Part shown: positions 37,452 through 44,900 of the stretch, piece by piece
How positions within the stretch are numbered: the first letter of the stretch is position 1
How the letters are laid out: each line of letters opens with the position of its first letter
NCBI RefSeq assembly: GCF_023715205.1
Contig: NZ_JAMBNR010000008.1
Location: forward strand, 1-64,000
DNA length: 64,000 nt
From: Mesobacillus maritimus
GTDB lineage: Bacteria > Bacillota > Bacilli > Bacillales > Cytobacillaceae
Direction of reading: 5' to 3'
Made by a program: the position numbers and the translations under genes
Notes under the pieces: model-generated
Seen by the model: only the letters and a program-made list of their open reading frames with translations
What the model was told of the DNA's origin: nothing
Database searches by the model: none

Positions 37452-38945
37452 ATGTCTAATCTAATTGTCGAAAGTACCTATGGAAAACTCCGGGGTGAAG
37501 AGGTTGACGGTGTTTATGCTTGGAAAGGAATTCCGTTTGCAAAACCTCCAGTTGGGCCACTACGATTTCGTGCTCCGGAGCTTCCAGATACTTGGGAAGG
37601 AGTCAGAGACGCTACTTCATTTTCGCCAGTTGCTCCACAGACACAGCGTGAAATTATGGAGTTTTTCGGTAACGATGTCTCTAATGTGAATGAAAATTGT
37701 CTTTACCTAAATGTCTGGTCCCCTTCTGCCGATGACAAGAAACGTCCTGTCATGGTCTGGATTCATGGAGGAGCGTTTGTTACTGGTTCCGGCTCTAGCA
37801 GTTGGTATGACGGGGCTTCCTTTGCGGAGCAAGGTGATGTTGTTGTTGTAACCATCAACTACCGACTTGGTGTGTTAGGTTTTTTACACCTTGGCGAAAT
37901 TGGTGGTAATGAATATGCAACTTCTGGTAACTGCGGAATTCTAGATCAGGTTGCCGCACTTCAATGGGTACAAGACAATATTGCCAAATTTGGTGGTGAT
38001 CCTAACAATGTAACAATCTTTGGTGAATCTGCCGGTGCAATGAGCATTGGCGTTTTACTAGGATTCCCTTCGGCTCAAGGTCTTTTTCAAAAAGCCATCC
38101 TCCAAAGTGGCGCAGCGGCAAATGCCCATCCATCGGAAACGGCAACAAAAGTTGCTGGACATGTATTAGCCGCCTTACAAATTGAACCAACCAACCTTGC
38201 AAAATTAGAGGAATTGCCTGTCGAACAGCTTCTTCAAGCTGCTGACCTGCTTCCATCAATGAGCTTACAGCCAGTCATTGATGGAGTTTCCCTTCCAAAA
38301 CACCCACAAGAAGCGATTGCAGAAGGGATGTCTAAAGAAGTGACCGTATTAATCGGGACAAACAAAGATGAATTCAACATTTTCACAGCATTTGACCCAG
38401 AATGGAAAGACGCTGATGAAGCTAAAATTAAATCGTTGTTTGAAAAAAATTTCGGTCCATTAGTACCAGTTGTCCAACAGCATTTCACTCAGAACGGAAA
38501 GTTAACACAAGAATTATTTAATAAACTGGTAACGATTACAATATTCACTCACCCGGCACAAATACTAGCCGAATTGCAAAACGCTCAAGGTGCACCTGTT
38601 TGGATGTACCGATTTGATTGGGAAACACCCGTGTTTAATGGCGCCTTAAAAGCAACGCATGCGCTGGAAATTCCATTTGTTTGGAATACGCTTGATTTGC
38701 CAAACACAATTAATTTTACCGGCGACAAACCAGATCGGCAAATTGTCGCGAACCAAATGCATCAGGCTTGGATCAACTTTGCCCGGAATGGTAATCCAAA
38801 TACAGACGACCTTCCAGAATGGCCACAGTATGACGTGAAACAACGTGCTACAATGATTTTTAATATCGAAAGCAAAACGGTGAATGACCCTAATCAAGAA
38901 GAAAGACTCAAATGGGAACAAATCGCAATGGCGCTGAAACAATAA
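37452..38945 (+). CDS. pnbA: Type-B carboxylesterase (para-nitrobenzyl esterase family)
   Basis: 497 residues, cytoplasmic alpha/beta hydrolase of the cholinesterase/carboxylesterase type. Catalytic Ser193 lies in FGESAGAMS, the oxyanion hole is in HGGAFVTGSG (105-107), the acid is in IGTNKDEFNIF and the base His in ATHALEIPFVW. Length and sequence fit Bacillus PnbA, which hydrolyses a wide range of esters; the natural substrate is unknown. GAGAGGAGA precedes the ATG. It is monocistronic with a strong terminator. Confidence 0.92.
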   Translation: MSNLIVESTYGKLRGEEVDGVYAWKGIPFAKPPVGPLRFRAPELPDTWEGVRDATSFSPVAPQTQREIMEFFGNDVSNVNENCLYLNVWSPSADDKKRPVMVWIHGGAFVTGSGSSSWYDGASFAEQGDVVVVTINYRLGVLGFLHLGEIGGNEYATSGNCGILDQVAALQWVQDNIAKFGGDPNNVTIFGESAGAMSIGVLLGFPSAQGLFQKAILQSGAAANAHPSETATKVAGHVLAALQIEPTNLAKLEELPVEQLLQAADLLPSMSLQPVIDGVSLPKHPQEAIAEGMSKEVTVLIGTNKDEFNIFTAFDPEWKDADEAKIKSLFEKNFGPLVPVVQQHFTQNGKLTQELFNKLVTITIFTHPAQILAELQNAQGAPVWMYRFDWETPVFNGALKATHALEIPFVWNTLDLPNTINFTGDKPDRQIVANQMHQAWINFARNGNPNTDDLPEWPQYDVKQRATMIFNIESKTVNDPNQEERLKWEQIAMALKQ

Positions 38946-38970
38946 TCAGCGTTTCAAATATGTACCAACA

Positions 38971-39005
38971 AAAGCAGGGAGCCGTCTCAAATGGCTCCCT
39001 GCTTT
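38971..39005 (+). terminator. Terminator of pnbA
   Basis: Perfect 13-bp stem AAAGCAGGGAGCC (38971-38983) with 38993-39005. It may serve both the esterase and the convergent YetF-like gene. Confidence 0.88.
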
Positions 39006-39033
39006 TAACAATTTCACGCAAGGATTAATGTAA

Positions 39034-39723
39034 TTAATTCTCTTTCTTATCAATGAAGAGTGAACCATCTTTTTGTACTTCAGCAAAAAATACATCTTCT
39101 ACGGAATCAAAACCAGCTTGTTTAAGTTGCTGTTGTAGCCAATTTTCATCTAAATGTAATTTATTTAGATTATTCGTGATTACATGTCCATCAGAAATGA
39201 CTTGTGTCGCCATTGGATAGATGGCATTAGTCATAGTAATTGATTTCACATCTTCTTTTGTTGCGGGTGTTTTGGCTTCTTTTGGCATGACAGAAAGCTT
39301 CCCATTAGCCTCAAAAATGGCGTAATTGACGTCTGCAAGCGCAAAAATATTCTTTTGTCTCAACATGGAATTTAACGAGTCCATATCCAATCGACTTTTG
39401 CGAAGGGCTTGCTCAACGATTTGCCCATCTTTAATGACAATGATCGGGTCACCCGTCGTGATTCTTCTGCCCCTTTTTGATTTAATATCGATAAAGTCCA
39501 TTGCTAGCGTAAAAATTGTCCAGCCCACTAGAGCAAGAACACCGTAACGGATTGACAGGGTTTGATTAACAACTAAATTTGCAGCAATCGAGCCAATCGC
39601 CATTGCTGAAACAAAATTAAAAAATGTCATCTGGCTAATTTCTTTTCTTCCCATTATTCTTGCTAATCCAAATAAAACTAGAAAACCTAATGTAATTCTT
39701 AAAAATAACTCATAAATATCCAT
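39034..39723 (-). CDS. DUF421 (YetF-like) membrane protein
   Basis: About 229 residues. Three N-terminal membrane segments (ITLGFLVLFGLARIMG..., with the signature GRKEISQMTFFNFVSAMAIGS in parts) are followed by a cytosolic region of two YetF domains (IIVIKDGQIVEQALRKSRL). Family members have been reported in Bacillus spores and membranes; the biochemical role is not settled. The ATG at 39723 is preferred because GAGG lies 6 nt upstream within the longer reading frame that starts at 39735. Confidence 0.87.
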   Translation of the reverse strand: MDIYELFLRITLGFLVLFGLARIMGRKEISQMTFFNFVSAMAIGSIAANLVVNQTLSIRYGVLALVGWTIFTLAMDFIDIKSKRGRRITTGDPIIVIKDGQIVEQALRKSRLDMDSLNSMLRQKNIFALADVNYAIFEANGKLSVMPKEAKTPATKEDVKSITMTNAIYPMATQVISDGHVITNNLNKLHLDENWLQQQLKQAGFDSVEDVFFAEVQKDGSLFIDKKEN

Positions 39724-40103
39724 TAAAGTCCTCATCTACGATATTTTTTAAGAGCGAAAACGCCCTTCTATCCTCTACCTTTTCCTCTTATACTGATCCT
39801 TAGGTGTTATCTATTAAGATAACTAGTACCGTAAATTATATTCACTTCGAAATTAATATGCCGATTGCTAACTATAATTGGTTTGTTGTGATTAGAGCAG
39901 ATGGGGATGGATGAAAACTCAGTTTATGTTTAATATTTGCTTCATTACCGCTTCTGTATTGATTTATCATTAGGTGTTTAAAATCAGCGAAAACAAGAAA
40001 CGCTGTTGTTTTATTCATTCAACAGCGTTTTTTATCTGTTTATTGTTGTGATTTGTGTTGCAGCTCAACTTGGAGTCGGTTCATACAATTTTGAGTCCTT
40101 CTT
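39724..40103. other. Interval with one strong hairpin
   Basis: No gene seen. An 11-bp perfect stem AAACGCTGTTG (39998-40008) with CAACAGCGTTT (40020-40030), followed by Ts on the plus strand, lies 74 bases past the end of the minus-strand 71-aa gene. It is terminator-like, mainly in the plus direction, with no gene in front of it. Confidence 0.55.
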
Positions 40104-40319
40104 TTACCACCTATGGTATCCTGTTGTTAAAATTCGCTGTCTTGCGACACTGATTTTCTCTTCAAGTAATGGTTGGTCTCTAATTAGTTCATGGATGGTA
40201 ACGGCTCCTACCCGTAATTTTCTTGTAAGAGTATTGAGTTCTACCTCATTAATTCCATTGAGATTTCCTTCTAAAAACATTCCCTGTAACTCATCAGCAA
40301 TCATTTGTTCAATCTTCAT
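40104..40319 (-). CDS. Small helical protein, unassigned (71 aa)
   Basis: 71 residues: MKIEQMIADELQGMFLEGNLNG, a short break, then LNTLTRKLRVGAVTIHELIRDQPLLEEKISVARQR in mixed helices. TAGGAGGAA lies 6 nt before the ATG. No membrane segment. An overlapping plus-strand reading frame lacks a ribosome site. I do not recognise the family. Confidence 0.68.
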   Translation of the reverse strand: MKIEQMIADELQGMFLEGNLNGINEVELNTLTRKLRVGAVTIHELIRDQPLLEEKISVARQRILTTGYHRW

Positions 40320-40476
40320 GGATTCCTCCTAAGAATGAGATTTACCACTTTTTTCTCCTTCATGTTATGTAATCGTATTAAAAAAGGACCTTGTCTATTC
40401 ATATGAAAATGAGGCTCTATTCCTTAACGATTAATCAATCTTATCTTCTAAGGAATAGAAAATTCATCTAAAGAAA

Positions 40477-40504
40477 AAGACCTAGCCAATTTAAGCTAAG
40501 TCTT
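40477..40504 (-). terminator. Terminator after the S14 gene
   Basis: Stem AAGACCTAGC (40477-40486) with GCTAAGTCTT (40495-40504, one mismatch), then Ts on the minus strand, 28 bases past the stop. Confidence 0.8.
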
Positions 40505-40531
40505 ACAGTAAATATATATATCAACAAGTTG

Positions 40532-40717
40532 TTACCAACTAGCTTTTTTTAGTCCCGGAATTTGTCCTTTATAGGCAAGCTCGCGTAGACAGATGCGGCA
40601 GAGTTTAAATTTACGATATACAGAATGAGGTCGTCCGCACTTTTCACAGCGAGAGTATTGTTGAACTTTAAATTTCATTTCACGCTTTGATTTATTGATT
40701 AAAGACTTTTTCGCCAT
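40532..40717 (-). CDS. rpsN: 30S ribosomal protein S14, zinc-binding type
   Basis: 61 residues. Four cysteines, Cys24, Cys27, Cys40 and Cys43 ([10 protein letters not shown]... FKLCRIC), form the zinc ribbon of the short (type Z) S14. The C-terminal [11 protein letters not shown] is the family end. It sits in the head of the small ribosomal subunit. Type Z S14 is normally encoded inside the large ribosomal operon; here it is alone with its own promoter region and terminator. Whether another copy exists elsewhere cannot be seen. AAAGGAGGAGG precedes the ATG. Confidence 0.93.
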   Translation of the reverse strand: MAKKSLINKSKREMKFKVQQYSRCEKCGRPHSVYRKFKLCRICLRELAYKGQIPGLKKASW

Positions 40718-41038
40718 TTGCTCCTCCTCCTTTTTTCGCTAGTAGAATAGTATACCACGAGGTACCGTTCTTGTCCTTGGTACATAATGTCAGATTACCA
40801 ATGTAATACTGATAAAATAGCTTATTTTCTAGAAAAAAGCCTTAGTAGAAGAACTAGATTATGTAAAAGAGTATTTGGGCAACAGATGCAAAGAGGAGCT
40901 AGATCAAAACACAGCCATATTTTTTTATCGAACCTCTTTTCGCTGGTGCTAACGCTATACACTTTCAAGCCTTTAGCCAAGGTGTTGTCCTGAAATTCAG
41001 CTAATTGCTTAGACTTAGGGTAAACGCTTTAATAACAC
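40718..41038. other. Gene-free interval
   Basis: About 320 bp. A short open frame at 40787-40993 (+) lacks a ribosome site and homology that I can recognise. No Zur-box-like palindrome (TCGTAAT-type) was seen near the S14 start. Confidence 0.45.
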
Positions 41039-41611
41039 TTAATTGTTCTTTATATTTCTATATACCCCAAGCTGAATATAAGGAATGGCCGACTTGATAA
41101 ATTCCTCCGGTGTCAACGCTTGACTTTTTCTTTTCCACTCAACTGATGCCCCATAAATTCCCCAGCTTAACATCACTGCCGTCACCTGGAGCCCATGCTC
41201 ATCCTCTTCTGGGTATCGTTTCCGCAAGATTCTTAAAAAAATAATTTCAAGCTGATCGCGAATAATTCGTGCAATCGTATCTTCATACCCGCGATGACAA
41301 CGGTTCGATAAAGAGCTTTGAAAGTTTGTGATCGCTTTGAAAGTTTGCAAAAATGTCTTCTCAGTTAACTCACTATTTTCGTAGTTCTCTTGATTCAAAT
41401 TAACCGCTAACACTTCAGATAACACATTCTCTAACAAGTCATATATATCTTGAAAATGATAATAAAAAGTGGCGCGGTTAATCCTTGCTTCATTCGTAAT
41501 ATCCTTTACCGTAATATCCTTAAACTCTTTTTTTCCAGAAAGTTCAATAAACGCATCCATGATGAATTTTCGAGTTCGTAGTATTCGAGGATCTGTTTTT
41601 GCTTGACTCAT
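41039..41611 (-). CDS. TetR/AcrR-family regulator
   Basis: 190 residues. The N-terminal DNA-binding domain is FIELSGKKEFKDITVKDITNEARINRATFYYHF, with the recognition helix INRATFYYHF. The C-terminal helical domain is a TetR_C type with FLRILRKRYPEEDEHG. It is divergent from the decayed spxH/ydhR unit and was probably its regulator. No palindromic operator was identified in the 167 bp between them. GGAGGGAGAGAAGG precedes the ATG. Confidence 0.9.
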   Translation of the reverse strand: MSQAKTDPRILRTRKFIMDAFIELSGKKEFKDITVKDITNEARINRATFYYHFQDIYDLLENVLSEVLAVNLNQENYENSELTEKTFLQTFKAITNFQSSLSNRCHRGYEDTIARIIRDQLEIIFLRILRKRYPEEDEHGLQVTAVMLSWGIYGASVEWKRKSQALTPEEFIKSAIPYIQLGVYRNIKNN

Positions 41612-41778
41612 CCTTCTCTCCCTCCTACTTTTTTCAACAATTAAATGAATGTGTGGGTAAACGACAAATATCTAAATCTATTGGTAGGTTTGGTTCTCAT
41701 TATGGCCTAAAATCAAATTGTAAAGCAACTTCAATGCTCTAATTTAATGGGAAATAAAAATAGGAAGGGTGAAAGATT

Positions 41779-42663
41779 ATGTAACAACAAATAATTTAAT
41801 TTGTGATTTAGAAGGTGTTTGCGGACCGGCCGGAGATGACAAAATAAAACCGATTGATTTATATTACGTGACAGATCCAATTTGTTCACATTGTTGGGCA
41901 TTAGAACCTTAATTAAGGCGCTTCAAAGAAGAGTACGGACATTATTTTAATTTTCATATTGTTATGGGAGGATTGCTTGAAAATTGGAGAGATAAACCAG
42001 TGGACCCAGCTAACGGCATTTTTGGCCCAGCTATGTTGCAGGACATTGGCGCGATGTGAGGGAAAGTTCACGGATGCCGATAGTTGGAACCATTATGATT
42101 GAGAATCCAGTGCAATCCTCCTACCCTCCTTCTCGTGTGTATAAGCTTATTCAAAAGGATTATGGCTCTGAAAAGGCAGAACAATATTTGCGACGTGCTC
42201 GTGAAGCATTATTTGCTTTCAATGAAAATATCGCTGAAAACTCTGTTATGACAAATATCGTAAACCAGCTTGGGCTCGATCGAGAAAGAATTATAACAGG
42301 GCAGAAAGCCAGCTTGGCCAAGATTTATAAACTGAGGTCTTATGCTAGCAGGAAAACTTGGAGTCCGAAGTTTCCCGACGTTTATAAGGGTAAATAGGGA
42401 ATCGATAGCAGCAAAAATCGTTGGCACTCGCTCGCTAGATACCTATGTTTCTGGTTTATCAGGCATACTTAATAAGGAAGTGCAAGCAACCCCCCAACCG
42501 CTATTAGCCACCTTACTTGAAAAAGAGCACCTTCTCTTTGCCAAGGAAATTGAAGTTATGTATGATGTTGAACAAACCAACTTTCAAGGATTTGTTGGAA
42601 GCCAATTACCTGCAGGATCATATGAACAACACGAATTACTTGGAGAAACTAATTTTATTAAAA
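41779..42663 (+). pseudogene. Decayed SpxH/YjbH-family thioredoxin-fold gene (5' and main part)
   Basis: Reads as a YjbH/SpxH relative: CDLEGVCGPAGDDKI, LYYVTDPICSHCWALEP with its Cys-x2-Cys, GHYFNFHIVMGGLLENW and MIENPVQSSYPPSRVYK. A TAA directly follows the ATG, another stop follows ALEP, and frame changes occur near 42035 and 42345. The 3' end is cut by a MITE at the duplication TATTAAAA (42656-42663). The lost tail survives beyond it at 44409-44430: joining across the insertion reads GETNFIKKMEE then TAG. SpxH proteins in B. subtilis feed the regulator Spx to ClpXP; this copy is a decayed paralogue or orthologue. Confidence 0.85.
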
Positions 42664-42848
42664 GGGCTGTTTTCGTAAAGATTGTTGATAAAATCATAAA
42701 GTCGATTTTGACGATAGTAGCCATTTCGAATGTTGAATTAAGTTTGAAAGCTCTTTTCCCATTAATGAAACCTTTATGGGATAAAAACTAGCTCATGCAG
42801 TTGTATTTTCGGTTCAAAAGCAACAAAGACATCCATGCAAAAAATATC

Positions 42849-43056
42849 GCACCATGATGCATGAAAATGGCTGTCCCCTGCCCATAAAGAATAATAGCAG
42901 CGGTGCATAAACAGAGGTCGTTCAAACGTGATGTCAACGAGCTCGTAACAAAGACGGACCGTCGGAATGCAAGTGTACCATGTATTGTCGCTCTCTTAGA
43001 GAAGCACGTAGGGTAGATTACACAGTAAGCTCCCGAACTATGTTCGCTGTTTTTTA
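42849..43056 (+). ncRNA. Candidate IS110 bridge RNA
   Basis: IS110-group elements encode a bridge RNA in the left end whose two loops pair with target and donor DNA. Here AACAAAG (42947-42953) equals the left target flank including the core (42822-42828), and AGGGTAG (43010-43016) equals the right end of the element including the core (44387-44393). The order, target loop before donor loop before transposase, is that of IS621. A short hairpin follows each (around GACGGACCGTC and TTACACAGTAA). A 5' stem of GCACC with GGTGC is possible. Pairing of the right-hand guides is less clear. The exact ends are not known. Confidence 0.55.
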
Positions 43057-43075
43057 AACAGGGGAGGTATTTTTT

Positions 43076-44298
43076 GTGCGTATAATTAGCAACTTTGTCT
43101 GTGGTTTAGATGTCCACAAGAAAAGCATAACTGCATGTGTGCTACTGCCTAATCAAAAACATATCGAAACCTTCGGGACCATGACAGATGATCTTATATT
43201 ACTTATAGATTGGATTCGCTCCCATAACTGTACTCATGTGGCGATGGAAAGTACAGGGGTCTATTGGAAACCAATTTATAATCTTCTTGAGTTGGAACCT
43301 GATATTGAAGCTTATGTTGTCAATGCGCAGCATATTAAACAAGTACCTGGTCGTAAGACGGACGTTAAGGATGCAGAATGGATAGCAGAACTCTTAAAAC
43401 ATGGCCTCTTAAAACCGAGCTATATTCCATCAAGAGAGCAGAGAGAACTACGCGAACTTGTTCGTTATCGCAGAAGTTTAATTGACGAAAAAGCAAGAGA
43501 GGCTAATCGCATACAAAAAGTGTTAGAAGGTGCCAATATAAAACTTGGTTCCGTTGCTTCAAATGTACTAGGAGTTTCTAGGAGAGCTATTATTAACGAA
43601 ATAATTAAAGGCAACATTGAACCAACTAAATTAGCTGAGTTATCTAAAGGTAAACTTAGAAAAAAGAAAGAGCTATTAGAACAATCCTTGAATGGACTAA
43701 TTGGTCCCCACCAACGTCTTATGCTTAAAAAACAAATAGAGCATATAGAATTTTTGGAAGAGCAGATATCCGAATTGGATGAAGAAATTAAAAAAAGAAC
43801 ATCTTCTTTTGAAGAAGATATAAGGTATATGGATAGCATACCTGGAATAGGCAGACAAACAGCTGAACAATTATTAGCTGAAGTTGGACCAGATATGACT
43901 CGATTTCCAACAGCTAATCATTTGACCTCCTGGGCTGGGATGGCTCCAGGTCAAAATGAAAGTGCAGGAAAAAAAGACCTGCCAAAACAAGGAATGGGAA
44001 TAAACATCTTCGGAGTGCTCTAATTGAAGCAGCAAATAGCATTATAAGAAAAAAAGATAGTTACCTTCAGGCTAAATACCACCGTATAAAACGAAGGCGT
44101 GGTAGTAAAAAAGCAGCTGTTGCCATTGCCCGTCAACTTTTAGTTATTGTTTATCATTTATTAACTAGAAAAGAACAATATCAAGAATTAGGTTCCGGTC
44201 ATTATAAAAACCAAGCGATAGAAATTAAAAAGAACAAGGCGTTAAAGAGTTTAAAGAAGTTAGGATATGAAGTAGTTTTGTCGCCACAAACTGCTTAA
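43076..44298 (+). pseudogene. IS110-family transposase, frameshifted
   Basis: GTG start after AGGGGAGGT. The N-terminal RuvC-like DEDD domain shows CGLDVHKKSITACV, VAMESTGVYWKP and DVKDAEWIAELLKHG. A coiled-coil middle is followed by the Transposase_20 domain with PGIGRQTAEQLLAEVG and WAGMAPGQNESAGKK, whose Ser is the catalytic nucleophile in this family. A one-base shift near 44000 truncates the frame at 44023. The other frame continues with KHLRSALIEAANSIIRKKDSYLQAKYHRIKRRRG and ends at 44298. An intact protein would be about 407 residues. The element is therefore unlikely to move by itself. Confidence 0.9.
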
Positions 44299-44320
44299 AT
44301 CCAGATTTTATATCCTGAAT

Positions 44321-44353
44321 AAGGGATTCAAAAAAACGATAAACGAATCCCTT
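44321..44353 (+). terminator. Hairpin after the IS110 transposase
   Basis: Perfect 9-bp stem AAGGGATTC (44321-44329) with GAATCCCTT (44345-44353), 15-base loop, inside the IS right end. Confidence 0.65.
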
Positions 44354-44435
44354 ACTTTCTTATTGCCTTTTTTAAGAAAGATTTTCAGGGTAGTTTGAGA
44401 AAAGTGCCTATTAAAAAGATGGAGGAATAGAAAAA

Positions 44436-44741
44436 ATGAGATATGTGCTGCAAGTCGACTTTAAAATGGATGGCCCCTTTGGAGAGGACATGGTCACAGC
44501 ATTCACAGACTTAGCCAAAAGCATCAATAATGAGAAAGGTTTTCTTTGGAAGATTTGGACAGAAAATAAAGCTGAAAAAGAAGCGGGAGGTATATACCTA
44601 TTTGAAACAAAAATGGATGCTGAAAACTATTTAACGATGCACACACAACGCCTTCAAAGCTTCGGTATTACCGATATTCGCGGGAAAATTTTCTTAGTAA
44701 ACGAATCGTTATCTTCGATTAATAAAGGACCATTTGAATAA
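44436..44741 (+). CDS. YdhR-like mono-oxygenase-family protein
   Basis: 101 residues, a small alpha/beta-barrel (dimeric ferredoxin-like) protein. It starts MRYVLQVDFKMDGPFGEDM and contains GFLWKIWTENKAEKEAGGIYLFETKMDAENYL, typical of the YdhR group of putative mono-oxygenases. The TGGAGGA ribosome site overlaps the restored spxH stop codon. The gene was thus the second gene of a spxH-ydhR pair; it now lies behind a mobile element and may depend on a new promoter. The substrate is unknown. Confidence 0.82.
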   Translation: MRYVLQVDFKMDGPFGEDMVTAFTDLAKSINNEKGFLWKIWTENKAEKEAGGIYLFETKMDAENYLTMHTQRLQSFGITDIRGKIFLVNESLSSINKGPFE

Positions 44742-44752
44742 AATTAATATAA

Positions 44753-44784
44753 AAAGTAGTTATGAAACTGTTCATAACTACTTT
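44753..44784 (+). terminator. Terminator of the ydhR-like gene
   Basis: Perfect 14-bp stem AAAGTAGTTATGAA (44753-44766) with 44771-44784, 4-base loop, 11 bases past the stop. Confidence 0.88.
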
Positions 44785-44900
44785 CCCCTTAGTGCTTTGC
44801 TTCTGTATCCAAATAATACACTTTTCAATTGGCCAAACAAGCGACAAGCTAATGAAACATCCCTTTGTTCTCTACGATACATGCGTTATACCTATTCGAC

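Larger units (their letters stand above)
42829..44393 (+). mobile_element. IS110-family insertion sequence
   Basis: About 1565 bp, delimited by comparison with the intact MITE at 33904-34085. The left flank ends CAACAAAG and the right junction is AGGGTAG then TTTGAGAAAAGTGCC, so AG is a likely core dinucleotide (42827-42828 and 44392-44393). There are no terminal inverted repeats, as expected for IS110. It contains a 5' non-coding region of about 245 bp and a frameshifted transposase. The exact ends are uncertain by the two core bases. Confidence 0.85.
42664..44408. mobile_element. MITE copy interrupted by an IS110 element
   Basis: The MITE sequence runs from 42664 to 42828 and resumes at 44394-44408 (TTTGAGAAAAGTGCC), matching the order in the intact copy at 33904-34085. 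It is flanked by a perfect 8-bp duplication TATTAAAA (42656-42663 and 44409-44416). It therefore jumped into the end of the spxH-like gene first, and the IS came later. Confidence 0.87.

Noticed and set aside
40006-40332. 108-codon plus-strand open frame
   Set aside because: It is the reverse reading of the 71-residue minus-strand gene, which has a good ribosome site.
4506-44298. Blanket explanation of all broken genes as sequencing errors
   Set aside because: Lesions cluster in a few loci, with in-frame stops and deletions as well as single-base shifts, while long neighbouring genes are clean. Single cases such as the YclO-like TAG still deserve resequencing.
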